In this document: in pieces, positions 49,902 to 59,506 of the stretch
Numbering within the stretch: position 1 is the stretch's first letter
Layout of the letters: every line of letters starts with the position of its first letter
DNA from: Lunularia cruciata
Taxonomy: Eukaryota > Streptophyta > Marchantiopsida > Lunulariales > Lunulariaceae
NCBI GenBank assembly: GCA_948567375.1
Contig: OX419755.1
Span: 35,531,001 to 35,595,000 of the forward strand
Direction of reading: 5' to 3'
DNA length: 64,000 nucleotides
Program-made: the position numbers and the translations under genes
The notes under the pieces: model-generated
Told to the model about the DNA's origin: nothing
Databases searched by the model: none
The model's input: the letters and a program-made list of their open reading frames with translations, nothing else

Positions 49902-50265
49902 TGTAAAAGACCAAAACCAAGGAGAGAAATAGGAGAATGGAAACTCACATTGGTACACTTGAATGAGTGAAAACTCCGAATGCCTAGCATGAACTTCGGC
50001 TTTGGTATTTATAAGTAGCATACAAGACCCTTGAAGCTTCTCAAGAAGCTTCCTTATAGAAGCCGCCTACTTGGCGTGCAAGCTAAGCTAGTTAGAAGCT
50101 TCTAGAACCTTCCTTCTAGAAGCTACCTGCTTAGGGTGCAAGTTAACTAGTTGGGAAGCTTCCCAAGAAGCTTCTTAGATGCTTATAGAATATTATAGGC
50201 TATTTTTTCTTATTCTCTACTTGGTAAGCCCAACTAACTTTGTCGCTAAACTCCATATTGTTGCA
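49902..50265 (-). repeat. 3' LTR of G2
   Basis: 364 bases, reading TGCAACAATATGGAG ... GGTCTTTTACA on the element strand, homologous to the G1 LTR in inverse orientation. It is preceded by a purine-rich GAGGGAA tract. It carries a TTATAAATA box and the four-unit heat-shock element listed separately. Confidence 0.9.
50095..50112 (-). promoter_or_regulatory. Perfect four-unit heat-shock element in the G2 LTR
   Basis: GAAGCTTCTAGAACCTTC reads GAAnnTTCnnGAAnnTTC without a mismatch. This is the strongest heat-shock-factor site in the window. Confidence 0.7.
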
Positions 50266-51332
50266 TATTCCCTCATTGCTAGTTGGTGACGTCCTCGTCG
50301 CCAATGAAACTTCAAATTCCTTGATGGCCGTTTGTGCATTTTGGAGGTGGGAAAGAGGTTCCTATGTGGCATCATGAAGAAGATACCCTTTCCAAATGAC
50401 CTTGTACTCCATATGTTGGCAACAGCCTCGTTGAATATGGCGATGTGCAAGGATATGATCAACTTTGTATTCCTCCTGATCATTGATAGGGACATGCAGA
50501 GGAGGAGGTTGGACTCAAGAGGAAAAGGAAGAGGGGTTAGGAACAAAGGGTTTCAACTTGGAAAAATGAAAGACAGGATGGATACGCATGTGACAAGGCA
50601 AGGCAAGTCGATAAGCATCATGAGAGACAATGTGGGTGATATCAAAGGGTCCTATCCAATTACGAGCAAGTTTACGAACTTGGGTATCAAGTGGGAGAGG
50701 GAGGTTACTAGAGGTTACCATGACTTTATCACCAACTTCAAAGGTGAGATCATGACAATGGTGGTCTGCATATTGTTTTTGGCGATTCTGAGCAACAAGG
50801 AGGTAAGACTTGGCTTGTTGGAGAGATTGGGATATAGTGGTCAAGAATGTGGAAGTATGAGGAACCTAAGAGGGAGGGGGAGCAAGAAGAGAATCAGGAA
50901 CAAGCGGATCTTGGCCAAAATTGAGAAAGAAGGGAGAAAATCCGGTGCTTGCTTGTTTGGAATTGTTGTAGGCAAATTTTGCAATTGCAAGACATTCATC
51001 CCAGTTGGTATGGTGGACATTGACAAAGGCCCGCAACATATCCTCCAATGTACGATTTGTGCGTTTGGTTTGTCCATCAGTTTGAGGATGATAGGCCATG
51101 GACAAAGCAAGCTTGGTGCCGAGTATCTGGAAGAATCCTTGCCAAAATTTCCCGGTAAATTGAGGATTACGGTCGGAGATGAGTACATGTGGCATCCCAT
51201 GATGCTTGAAGACATTGTCAAAGTAGATTTGCGCTAAGGTTGGAGCATCCACGGTATCACAGGTTGGTGCCAAGTGGATTTGCTTACTAAGCTTATCCAC
51301 AGACACCACGATTGTAGTGTGTCCTTGTTTTG
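50266..51332 (-). pseudogene. Integrase core, C-terminus and chromodomain of G2
   Basis: The integrase core has VVSVDKLSKQIHLAPT with the first Asp, HVLISDRNPQF with the second, and HPQTDGQTKRTNRTLEDML, where Lys replaces the expected catalytic Glu (GAG to AAG). A C-terminal GDKVMV / KLARNWIGPFDI / HPVFHFSKLKPF block follows. A chromodomain follows at about 50300-50480 (EEYKVDHILAHR, YKVIWKGYL, EPLSHLQNAQTAIKEFE), in which the tryptophan before EPL is a TAG stop. Chromodomains direct chromoviruses to heterochromatin. Both lesions are single transitions, so this copy cannot integrate on its own. Confidence 0.85.
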
Positions 51333-51337
51333 TCTTT
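51333..51337. repeat. Left target-site duplication of G3
   Basis: TCTTT here and at 61228-61232. Removing G3 restores the G2 integrase frame across the join, confirming the insertion point. The shared T at 51337 makes the exact edge uncertain by one base. Confidence 0.75.
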
Positions 51338-52000
51338 GTCGTGCGTATATACATCGCTACACAACATACATCACTGTCAACATCATACACTATAAAAGCA
51401 CAACTCACACATAAGTCATACATAGACTCTAAAGTGCCACAATAATCAGATTGCTTAACATTCTCAACTCAACTCAACTCAGATCAGTACTTGATCTGTC
51501 ACTCTATAAACTGCCAACAACTGGGCACTGATTACAGTCAAGCCACACCCACTCAAGCATAGAGAATCCAGGTGACGCTCGCCGGCCTCTGTCCACCATA
51601 GCCAGGAACTCGAAGGCTCAACATCAGAGAAGTGAGCTCTCTGGAGCTCACTTCGAAACTATACCCCTTGGACTTGAGCTAGCCCTGAAACCCTAACGGT
51701 CCCGCTGACGGCACACTCGACGGTGCAAACGGTGCAAAGTGACGGTGGGCCCCACCGTGAAGTCAGTACCCCAAACACAAAATCTAACCGTCGGAAAGTA
51801 GTCCCTGAGAAACTGCTAGAATAACTCTAACTACCATCACTGGAACTCCAGTGTCCGAGCATCTAGATGCGGAACTACAAATGGCGTGATAGCTGTCGTG
51901 CGTATATACATCGCTACACAACATACATCGCTGTCAACATCATACACTATAAAAGCACAACTCACACATAAGTCATACATAGACTCTAAATTGCCACAAT
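51337..52000 (-). repeat. 3' LTR region of G3 with flanking 107-bp direct repeats
   Basis: The core 51444-51889 matches the 5' LTR with 12 differences, all transitions. A 107-base sequence lies on both sides of the core (51337-51443 and 51894-52000, two mismatches) but is absent from the 5' LTR. A purine-rich AGGGGGCGA (element strand) abuts the outer repeat at 52001-52010, where a polypurine tract is expected. Confidence 0.75.
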
Positions 52001-52009
52001 CGCCCCCTA

Positions 52010-53353
52010 GCTGGCGGTTAGGTCCCTCTAACTCCAGATAGCCATCTACTCTAAGTATATGGTATACCCTCTAATGGGCAAAGATCAGGAGGCCGGGTGC
52101 TATGGAGCCCCATCGTTAGTCGCCTGTCTGCAATCTATACCATATAAAGAATGAACTAGCTATAGGTCAAGTACATCTAGGACATAACCATTGTCCCTAA
52201 AGAACCACCGTGAGGGGAGGAGTCATACATGCCATATGCCATCCTCTCGAATAGCTATCACACACTAACATAGTAGCAGCTCCACCAGAAGAGCCACATA
52301 ACATACACCTCAAGCCTGCACGTACAAGTACCAAGCTTGGGTCCATAGTACCATCAATGTTTGGAAGGTGGCATGGCGCACAATTGCGCACATGATCCTT
52401 CCAAACAACACCATCACGTCCTTCTAACACAAGGACTCCAGATGGCAAAACCTCGCGCACTCTCAAGATAGTGCGGCCTGTAGAAACATCAAGTGTCGTT
52501 GGTGCTGTCTGCTGTAGATATACATAGTCGCCTGGATGAAATCGACGGATTGAGGGTCTATAACCTCCTCCTCGAATGGTAGCATAACGTAAAGTATCTC
52601 TATGCTTAGCAATCGCCAAGTTCTCAAAGGCCATCGGCATCACTCTCCAAAAGATCTCTGCCCGTTGAGAACATGCGCTCATCCATACATCAAGGTCATC
52701 CAAGTCCAAAACTATAGTAGCATCTCGACAAATGGCTGCAGGTAAATCTAGATCTTGTCCATAGAGTAGAAAGTATGGAGAGAAGGATGCTAAGGAGGCT
52801 TGCCGGCTGAACCGATAGCCCATGGCCAACCAAGGTAACTGGAGATCCCAATCTCCCAAGTGGCCTCTCTGCAAACCATACTTCCGCAATCCTCTCTTCA
52901 CTGTCTGAACCACTCTCTCTGCTAAGCCATCTGCCTCAGGGTGATCTCGGGATGTAGTACGATGATCAATCAAAGCCTTGTCACACAAGACCTGAAACTC
53001 TCCCAAGAACTCTGTACCCTGATCAGTCAAAACCTCAGCTGGTGCACCAAAATGACTAAGAACTCGATCCAGGAACGAGTAAGCTGTCCCTTCACTAGAC
53101 TTGTCAAGAAGTGCCACCAACTCAATCCACTTGGAGAAGTGCTCCACCATCACCAAAACATACCGATGATGTCTCACAATCAGCGGTAAAGGTCCGGCAA
53201 AGTCCAAACTCCAACGGTAACCCAATCCCATGATAGGTAATGGGTGTACTGTGGTGTAGGAGCATTGAATGATGCTCTAACTCGGTCACAAACCACACAT
53301 CTAGCAACAAACTGTTGTACCTCGGTCTGCATACCGCGCCACCAATAATGACT
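52010..53353 (-). pseudogene. Integrase with C-terminal PHD-type finger of G3
   Basis: The integrase core carries SLDFAGPLPL, VLTDQGTEFLGEF and DHPEADGLAERVVQTVKRGL, so the D, D and E catalytic residues are all present. The HHCC zinc part (VRHAHEELGHFGVKRTYSLL, FVARCVVC) is just upstream, with one frameshift near 53240-53300. After a GDYVYLQQ C-terminal domain comes CMLC-GSSGGAATMLVCDSYSRGWHMAC-MTPPL, then a stop, then GQWLCPRC. This is the pattern of a PHD finger, a reader of histone H3 tails, with Tyr where the fourth zinc-binding Cys is normally found. It would take the place a chromodomain occupies in chromoviruses and may guide integration. The main open stretch, 52197-53231, is 344 aa. 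Confidence 0.82.
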
Positions 53354-55045
53354 CTAGAGTAAGCTATATGTACGTTTTACTCCAAAATGTCCTAGCTCCT
53401 CATGAGCATGACGGACCAACTGTGGTCTCTGTGATGGAAGTGGTACTACTTGCACTCTACCATCCTCCCATACACGCAAAGGGTGTCTACCCTCCAATCT
53501 GAACCGTCTGGCTCGCTGAAGAACATGGTCTTTCTCCTTGGCCCCAATTGTGCCACCCACAACACCAGTGCAAAGATAGTCCATCACTAAGACATCATCA
53601 TGAATGTCTCGCTGAACTGTACCAATATCTTCACTCTCTGGATCTGTGACCTCAATAACTCCTCCTATATGCGCTGAGAGAGATACCACCAAAGTCTCTG
53701 CAAATATACACAAAAAGGCCGATGCATGCCAACCTGGCACCATCTCCTCATCTGTCTCACCATGCCAACGTGCTCCGGTCTGATCTTGCTGGCTGGGACA
53801 TGGGTTTCTACTCAACCCATCTGCATCACGATTCACCACTCCAGGTCTGTGAACAACCGTGAAATCATACTCCTGTAAAATCAGAGCCCATCGTGCAAGC
53901 TTCCCTGAAAGCTCGTCGGACTCCATCAACCACTTCAGTGGCTGATGATCAGTGATGAGAGTGAAGGGGTTACCAAACAGGTAACATCGGAAATGTGCTA
54001 CTGCCCAAACTGCTGCCAAGCACTCTCCCTCATATGAACTATACTTCGCCTCCGCTGAATTGTTGGAGCGACTAGCATAGGCCACCACAAACTCCTTCTC
54101 CTCATCATCATGCTAGGTGAGCACCGCTCCAAGCCCCAACATAATCCAATCAGTGTGAACCTGAAATGGTCGTCCCCTGATCGGTCTCCTCAAAATAGGA
54201 GCAGATGTCAACCTCTCCTTGAGCTCTACAAAAGCTCTCTCCTGCTCATCTCCCCAACACCACTCCTGTGTAAGCTTGGTCAGCTTCGTCAAGGCCTTGG
54301 CAATGGCACTAAATCCTCTAACATAGCGGCGATAGAAGTTTGCCAACCCAAGGAATGCTCGCACTCTGCTCACATCCGTAGGCTAAGGAATACGTGCAAT
54401 AGCCTCCACCTTGGTCTGCTGAACACCAAGTCCTCCGGGGTAGATAGTGTGACCCAAATACTCAACCTGCTCATGGAAGAACCTACACTTCCCAGGATGT
54501 AATTTGAGTCCATGAGATCTCAACCTCTCAAACACCTCCAACAACTATCTCTCATGCTCCTCCACAGTAGTGCTATAAACCAAAATGTCATCAATATAGC
54601 ACCAAGCAAAATTCAATCCAGCTAGGATCCTATCCATGACCCTCTGGAACTCAACAGGAGCGTTCTTCAACCCAAATGGTAAGAACCTCCACTGATATAA
54701 CACATCCTTGCCGTGAGGATCAATAGCCCAAAATGCTGTCTTGGACTTATCTTCCTCCCTGATCGGCAACTGATGATATCCCGCTCGAAGATCCAAAGTA
54801 CTGAAGACCTTTGCATGCCCAATTGCATCAAAAATCTCCTCCGGTGTAGGCATGGCATACCAATCAGCCCTGGTCTGTCGGTTGATAGGATGGTAATCTC
54901 CACACATCCGCCTATCTGTATAGTTGCCATGCATATCCTTCTTGGCTGGCATCACTGTCGCTGATGCATACTCTCCATGTGAAATCTCCACCAAACCAGC
55001 CTCAAAAAGGTCACTACTCCGGCTCTGAATCAATGTCCTCTCCAT
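53354..55045 (-). pseudogene. Reverse transcriptase and RNase H of G3, plus integrase zinc region
   Basis: The reverse transcriptase (55045-54545) has LVEISHGEYASATVMPAKKD, RMCGDYHPINRQT, FSTLDLRAGYHQLPI, WRFLPFGLKNAP and the active site WCYIDDILVYS. The connection and thumb (54373-54113) contain VRAFLGLANFYRRYVRGFS. RNase H (54088 onward) contains YSSYEGECLAAVWAVAHFR and LITDHQPLKWLM, and ends with DADGLSRNP. The parts stay in one frame. The separating stops are TAG at 54545, about 54383 and 54113. Confidence 0.9.
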
Positions 55046-55912
55046 ATCACTATATCAATAAGGACGTCGGAAAACTGGTGTGTCGCTAGTCAGCTCAATC
55101 CGTATACCAGGTCCCTTCAGAGCACCCAAATCCTTCATACTGAAGGCAAAACAACTCGTGTGACTCCTCAAGAACCTCCAAACCCTCCGTCTTTCCTCTC
55201 CAGTAAGCTTGGGTCCAAGATCTGACTCCCAAGTATCCTCTGTAACTGTAGTAGGAGTGGAAGACGTACTGACTGGCTGCTACACTGGGCCCTTGGGAGC
55301 AATAGTGTCATGCTCCCGACCACTAGAGGTCCCAACCTCTATGTGAAAAACTCCCTCCACTCTGGCTGCAAGCTCCACACGTCCTCTGGCTGCATCCCAT
55401 GTGGACCAATGGTGTAATCCAAGTAGCCCACGCTCACCTGGATGAACTCCAAGTAGACCACTCTCCCTAGTAGCTACTGGATGTGTCCCAAGAATACCAT
55501 GTCCACTCGGTCCATCGCCCCCAGCATGTGCTTGAATCGTCTCGATAGGCACAGGGCTCACAAGTGTCCTAGTGGTGATGCCTACCAAGCGCATCCTACG
55601 CTGCTCTGCCAAACCAAGGCTCACAATCCAGGTCAAACAGTTCAGGTCCATAGCCTGACCTAACACCTGACGCTTGGATGCCTCTGACACTACTGGAACA
55701 GTGGTAATACCGGTGCGAAAACCCATCGCCCGCTCTCTCTCATCAGCATTGGGCTCCACCAACTGCTGTAACTGTGAGTCCCAAACAAGTCCAAGTCCTC
55801 CCTCTCAAAAAGCATGAGAGCCTGGGAAACTTATGAGTGTGGGAAATGCAGCTCTAGGCTGTCCAACTAGGTTCACCACTGCCATAGGTGACCTATCAGC
55901 CACTACCACTGT
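55046..55912 (-). pseudogene. Linker between methyltransferase and reverse transcriptase in G3
   Basis: About 290 codons in frame with both neighbours but without a recognised domain. The end (GPKLTGEERRVWRFLRSHTSCFAF, GIRIELTSDTPVFRRPY) is the usual lead-in to a gypsy reverse transcriptase. The earlier part contains repeated GLLG-type motifs (GHGILGTHP, SGLLGVHPGERGLLGLHH). It contains two TGA stops (about 55793 and 55049) and TAG at 55280. Confidence 0.55.
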
Positions 55913-56560
55913 CTAAGACTGACGTCCAACATCCAAGATATCATCAACAAGAATATGGTCTAGTCGCTGAATCCCATCATAACTACGCTGTAGAACCTCT
56001 CTGGGTAAGAGGTTCATCCACCAAAGACGAAGACGATGAGCCCATGATCCCACTCTGGCTGCATCTAACAATATAGTAGGTCCCATCCATGAATGGACCT
56101 GATGTGTACTCGCCACCACTCTAGTGCGAGAATCACCCATCAATGGAACATTCTCTAAAAGGTAAGATGGAGAAACACACTGATGAACCTGGAGATGTTG
56201 TAGTATCCGTAACATCTCCCAAAACACACCACAACGAGGATCTTGAAGACCCAAACCATGACCTGCACGTGTATGTCCCTAACATGGCCATCCAAAAATC
56301 ACCAAGTGAATAGGCCCATGTCTCTCTAGGTCATGCGCCTCCAGTAAGGAAATGTCTCCTGGTAAGGCCTTTTGGTAACCTCTGACTGCGGACATCGGTA
56401 ATAACTCTGGATACCGATAGGCCAAGTGTGCCACATGATGTAGAGAGACTCGCCTAGCAGTCTCATCTCTCTCTACATACAAGTACCTCTGTACTCGGAT
56501 ACCCGCCTATAACACCGCAGCTAGTCCGGTGCTGATCCCACCAAACAACTCCAATAGGCA
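55913..56560 (-). pseudogene. Cytosine-5 DNA methyltransferase-like domain of G3
   Basis: The frame shows motif I (LLELFGGISTGLAAVL, 56560-56510), an acidic motif II-like YLYVERDE, IHLVIFGWPC with the catalytic Cys codon at 56282-56284 (motif IV), GHGLGLQDPR, YLLENVP with the catalytic Glu (motif VI, about 56141-56168) and DAARVGSWAHRLRLWWMNL (motif VIII). This is the order of ordinary C5 methyltransferases, not the permuted order of plant DRM. VQRY..VERDE and AHR.R..W recall DNMT3 and phage-type enzymes. The enzyme family transfers a methyl group from S-adenosylmethionine to cytosine in DNA. The Gln expected after the catalytic PC is a TAG stop, and another TAG follows motif I, so this copy is dead. 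At about 215 codons the domain is short. Motif X and the target-recognition region were not clearly found. Confidence 0.8.
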
Positions 56561-57124
56561 TATTCCCTCTACTGGATACTGCCAAGCAATGAGTGTGGTA
56601 TCCAGAGGTGTCAAAGCAATTGCCTCTGGAGGCTCATCCTCACACTCATCCCCTGATGGTACGAAGGCTCCACTCCAAGCCTGCTGCACCAACTGATCTG
56701 CATGCTGCTGCAATGCCTCCTTTGAACTCCACAATGGAACATCCAAGGTGGATGGAACAATCCCACTCATACTCCATAGCCGAGTGATCTCCTTTGGTAC
56801 TGGAGTATCCTCTGCATGGGCATTCCCCTCCAACAAGTCACCAAGCCAAGTGACTGCACCGCTGAAAGCCAAAACTGATGCTGCCATGGTCCCGGACTGT
56901 AGTGAGCCAAGACTGCCACTACTGAAGCGTACTGGTAGGCGACATACCCGTCCCTCACCAGACTGCCAACCAGGTCTATAAGAGGCTGTCTCCTCCCAAT
57001 AGTCAATGCTGAAACCCATAGGGTATAACACTGCTCCCCCAACTAGCACATCATATGACTCAGCTATCGTCGCAATAGCCTGAGCTCTCACCACCGAGCT
57101 CTCAGTCGGATGACCAGGCTGAAC
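56561..57124 (-). pseudogene. Unassigned segment between protease and methyltransferase in G3
   Basis: About 180 codons, in frame with both sides, from the TAG at 57125 to the start of motif I. It contains SYDVLVGGAVLYPMGFSIDY, CRLPVRFSSGS and EALQQHADQLVQQAW. No known domain was recognised. SYDVLVGGAVLYPMGF resembles the end of a gypsy protease fold (DVLVG..), so the first part probably completes the protease. The remainder may be an N-terminal extension of the methyltransferase. Confidence 0.5.
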
Positions 57125-58015
57125 CTAGACAACAAGCTCCCCACGTGTGATGTACTGTGTCGAACCACCACCTAGAGATGTTTGGATCTGAAATGGACAC
57201 CTCTCCACATCGGTCTTCCGTAACTCCAGACCAACAACTGCAACTTTCCCCAACATAAGGGGCTGCGCACCAGAGTCTAACAAGACTCTCTGTGGTGTAT
57301 AGACCTTCCCTGAAGGTCCCACTAAACGAAAGATCCCCCTCTGGTTATCCAATAGGACAACACCAGGTGTAAACCGTGCTCTCTCAAAGGCCGGTCTAGC
57401 TGGCAACTCCTCCAGTCTAGCCGCTGCTGCCTGCCATAAACCACTGGTCGCTGAACGGATCCCATGCTCCTCAACCAAGTCAGCTCCACTACCAACCACC
57501 TCTGCTCTAGTAGTAGGAACTACACCATCCCTACTCTCACACAACATGGCAGCCAACCGAAACACTGGGGCTGGGTCAACTCCCAATGTAAACATGTCAC
57601 TGGCTGAAAATAAAGGATGCCGCATAATCAGCTGAGCCGCCCCCAACATCATGCTAGACTCCGTCTGTGTAGTAGCAGGTGGCTGACTAGCAAGTACTCC
57701 ATCAGGTACTCCATCACCACCTACCACACCTGCACTGGGACGTCTAGGAACCATGGATGTTGTCTGCAATGCCTCAGATAGCGTGAAAGACTGGGGAAGT
57801 CTGACCTGTCTCCCAACCTCTCCTCTCTGTGGGTCCAACTCCACTGATGCTCCTCTAGGCTCTGGAGCACGTACTGCACTCCTAGTCAATGCTACAGATG
57901 CATCCACCTGTGCTGCTCCGCACATGAAGTCCAAAGCATCTCTATCACCAGCATATGAGGTGGAAGCCTCAGCACCCGAATCTGATCTCCTCTGAGCAAT
58001 AGCCATACTAGCCAA
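57125..58015 (-). pseudogene. Aspartic protease region of G3
   Basis: An open stretch of 296 codons. The protease active site is RVLLDSGAQPLMLGK (about 57255-57300), followed by a flap-like Gly-rich SLGGGSTQY. The preceding ~200 residues are a gag-protease linker without recognised domains. Protease would cut the G3 polyprotein into gag, methyltransferase, polymerase and integrase parts. The active-site D-S-G is intact. Confidence 0.8.
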
Positions 58016-59506
58016 TCTCTACTCCAACTGCTCAATCCGAGTAGCCATAGTTGTGTCAGAAGTAAGGGCAGGTTCCGCACCCCTACTAGGTATAGATCCT
58101 CTGCCACCACCTCTACCACCTCGTCCTCCATGAATTGGAGCTCCTCTACTACCTGCCATAGCAGCCCTACCACTCCGTAACTCCGGGTGTAGGTCAAAAC
58201 ACCGGTCACTAGTGTGACCAAATCTGTGGCAATGCTCACACTACGCTGGCTGTGATGCACCAGAGGTATCAGGTCCGCTGCCCTGAGTACACTCTATCCT
58301 ATGGTGAGGTCCACCACAAGTCCAACAAGCAACACCACCACTCACTGGCTGCTGCTGACCCGAAAATGAGGGTAAGGGTCTAACTCCACTAGGCCCTCCA
58401 CTCGCTCCATAGGATCTGGGCTGTCTACCCTGTCCTCGAAAACCAACTGGGCGTGGTGCACTCTGCTGCACTCTAGCAAAAGTCACAGTTGTGGATGAGG
58501 TCTCCCTACCAAATCCAGATGTCACCACTCTCTCCTCCACCATGTTGAGCTCAATATGCTCAGCCAAACCAAAGACTACTGCCAAAGTGGGCGAAGTAGC
58601 CTGCAACAATGTAGCATCACAAACTCTACGTTGCAACTCCCTGTCCAGTATCCCATACCAAAACTAGACTGCCTGGGCCTCAGTAACTCCCTGAGTGAAA
58701 CTGATCAGCCGCCTCATGCGAGTATATGCCTCGCGTAGGCTCTCTCCAGCCTTCCGCTGGAACTCCTGCAAGCTCCTCAGCTTGTCAGTCCGCACTCCCT
58801 GGTAGTTCTGCCTCAAACATAGGAAGAACTCAACCATGGGGTTAAACCCCGGTACCACACCACCTCCTGCAGCGGTACCTCTAGTCGTAGTAGCACTATC
58901 TCCAGCTAGTGCACCTCCACTAGCTCCACCCACACTACTCGAGCTAGAACTCGTAGGTACAGCCGATCTACTCCTGGCCAGTGAGCCTGAAGTGATGGAG
59001 ACATAGTGTGGAGACCAATACTGTCTCCATAACTCAATCTCCTCCAAATGAGCTCTCCTGAACTCATGGTAATCATCCATTGGTGGACCCTCCAAGTGCT
59101 GAAACAACCCCTTCCATGCCATGAAGGGTGTGAACAAAGTCGGGTTCCGCATCTACTGCAGATCACACCAACTATCGAACTCCTGGATGAAGTCATCCAA
59201 CTCAATGGTACCCACTGTACCAGAGTAACACCTAGGGCCTTTGGAGGCCCCATAAATCTCGTCCATGTCCCACAACAACGGTGCGGACACCCCAAGTGCA
59301 CTCTCAACTGAATCAGCTCCTGTGTTGAACTCCAACTCAGAGTCAATCTCCTCCCTCACTGGGACCTGAGATACAGGCTGATACCGAGCACCACTCCGAG
59401 TAAACCCACTGCGTACTGCAGAGCTAACTCCTCTGGAATCTCCAAAGAACTCCGTCGTGACCACGTAACTGCAATAGCAAACCCGAACCACCAACTGCAA
59501 CCGCAA
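58016..59506 (-). pseudogene. gag (capsid and two zinc knuckles) of G3
   Basis: A capsid-like region contains ELDDFIQEFDSWCDLQ, FTPFMAWKGLFQHLEG, YHEFRRAHLEEIELW and LREAYTRMRRLISF. Two Cys/His knuckles follow: CWTCGGPHHRIEC near 58290-58330 and the canonical CEHCHRFGHTSDRC near 58195-58237, then an Arg/Gly-rich stretch. TAG stops lie at 59153, 58664, 58241 and about 58019. Gag forms the virus-like particle and binds element RNA. The start at about 59506 is approximate. Confidence 0.8.

Noticed and set aside
50332-51237. A 301-codon open frame on the plus strand
   Set aside because: It lies antisense to the well-supported integrase and chromodomain of G2 and has no recognisable domain of its own.
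56507-56509. The TAG after methyltransferase motif I as a real end of a separate protein
   Set aside because: The frame continues with the expected downstream motifs, and the same kind of TAG recurs throughout the element, so decay explains it better than recoding.
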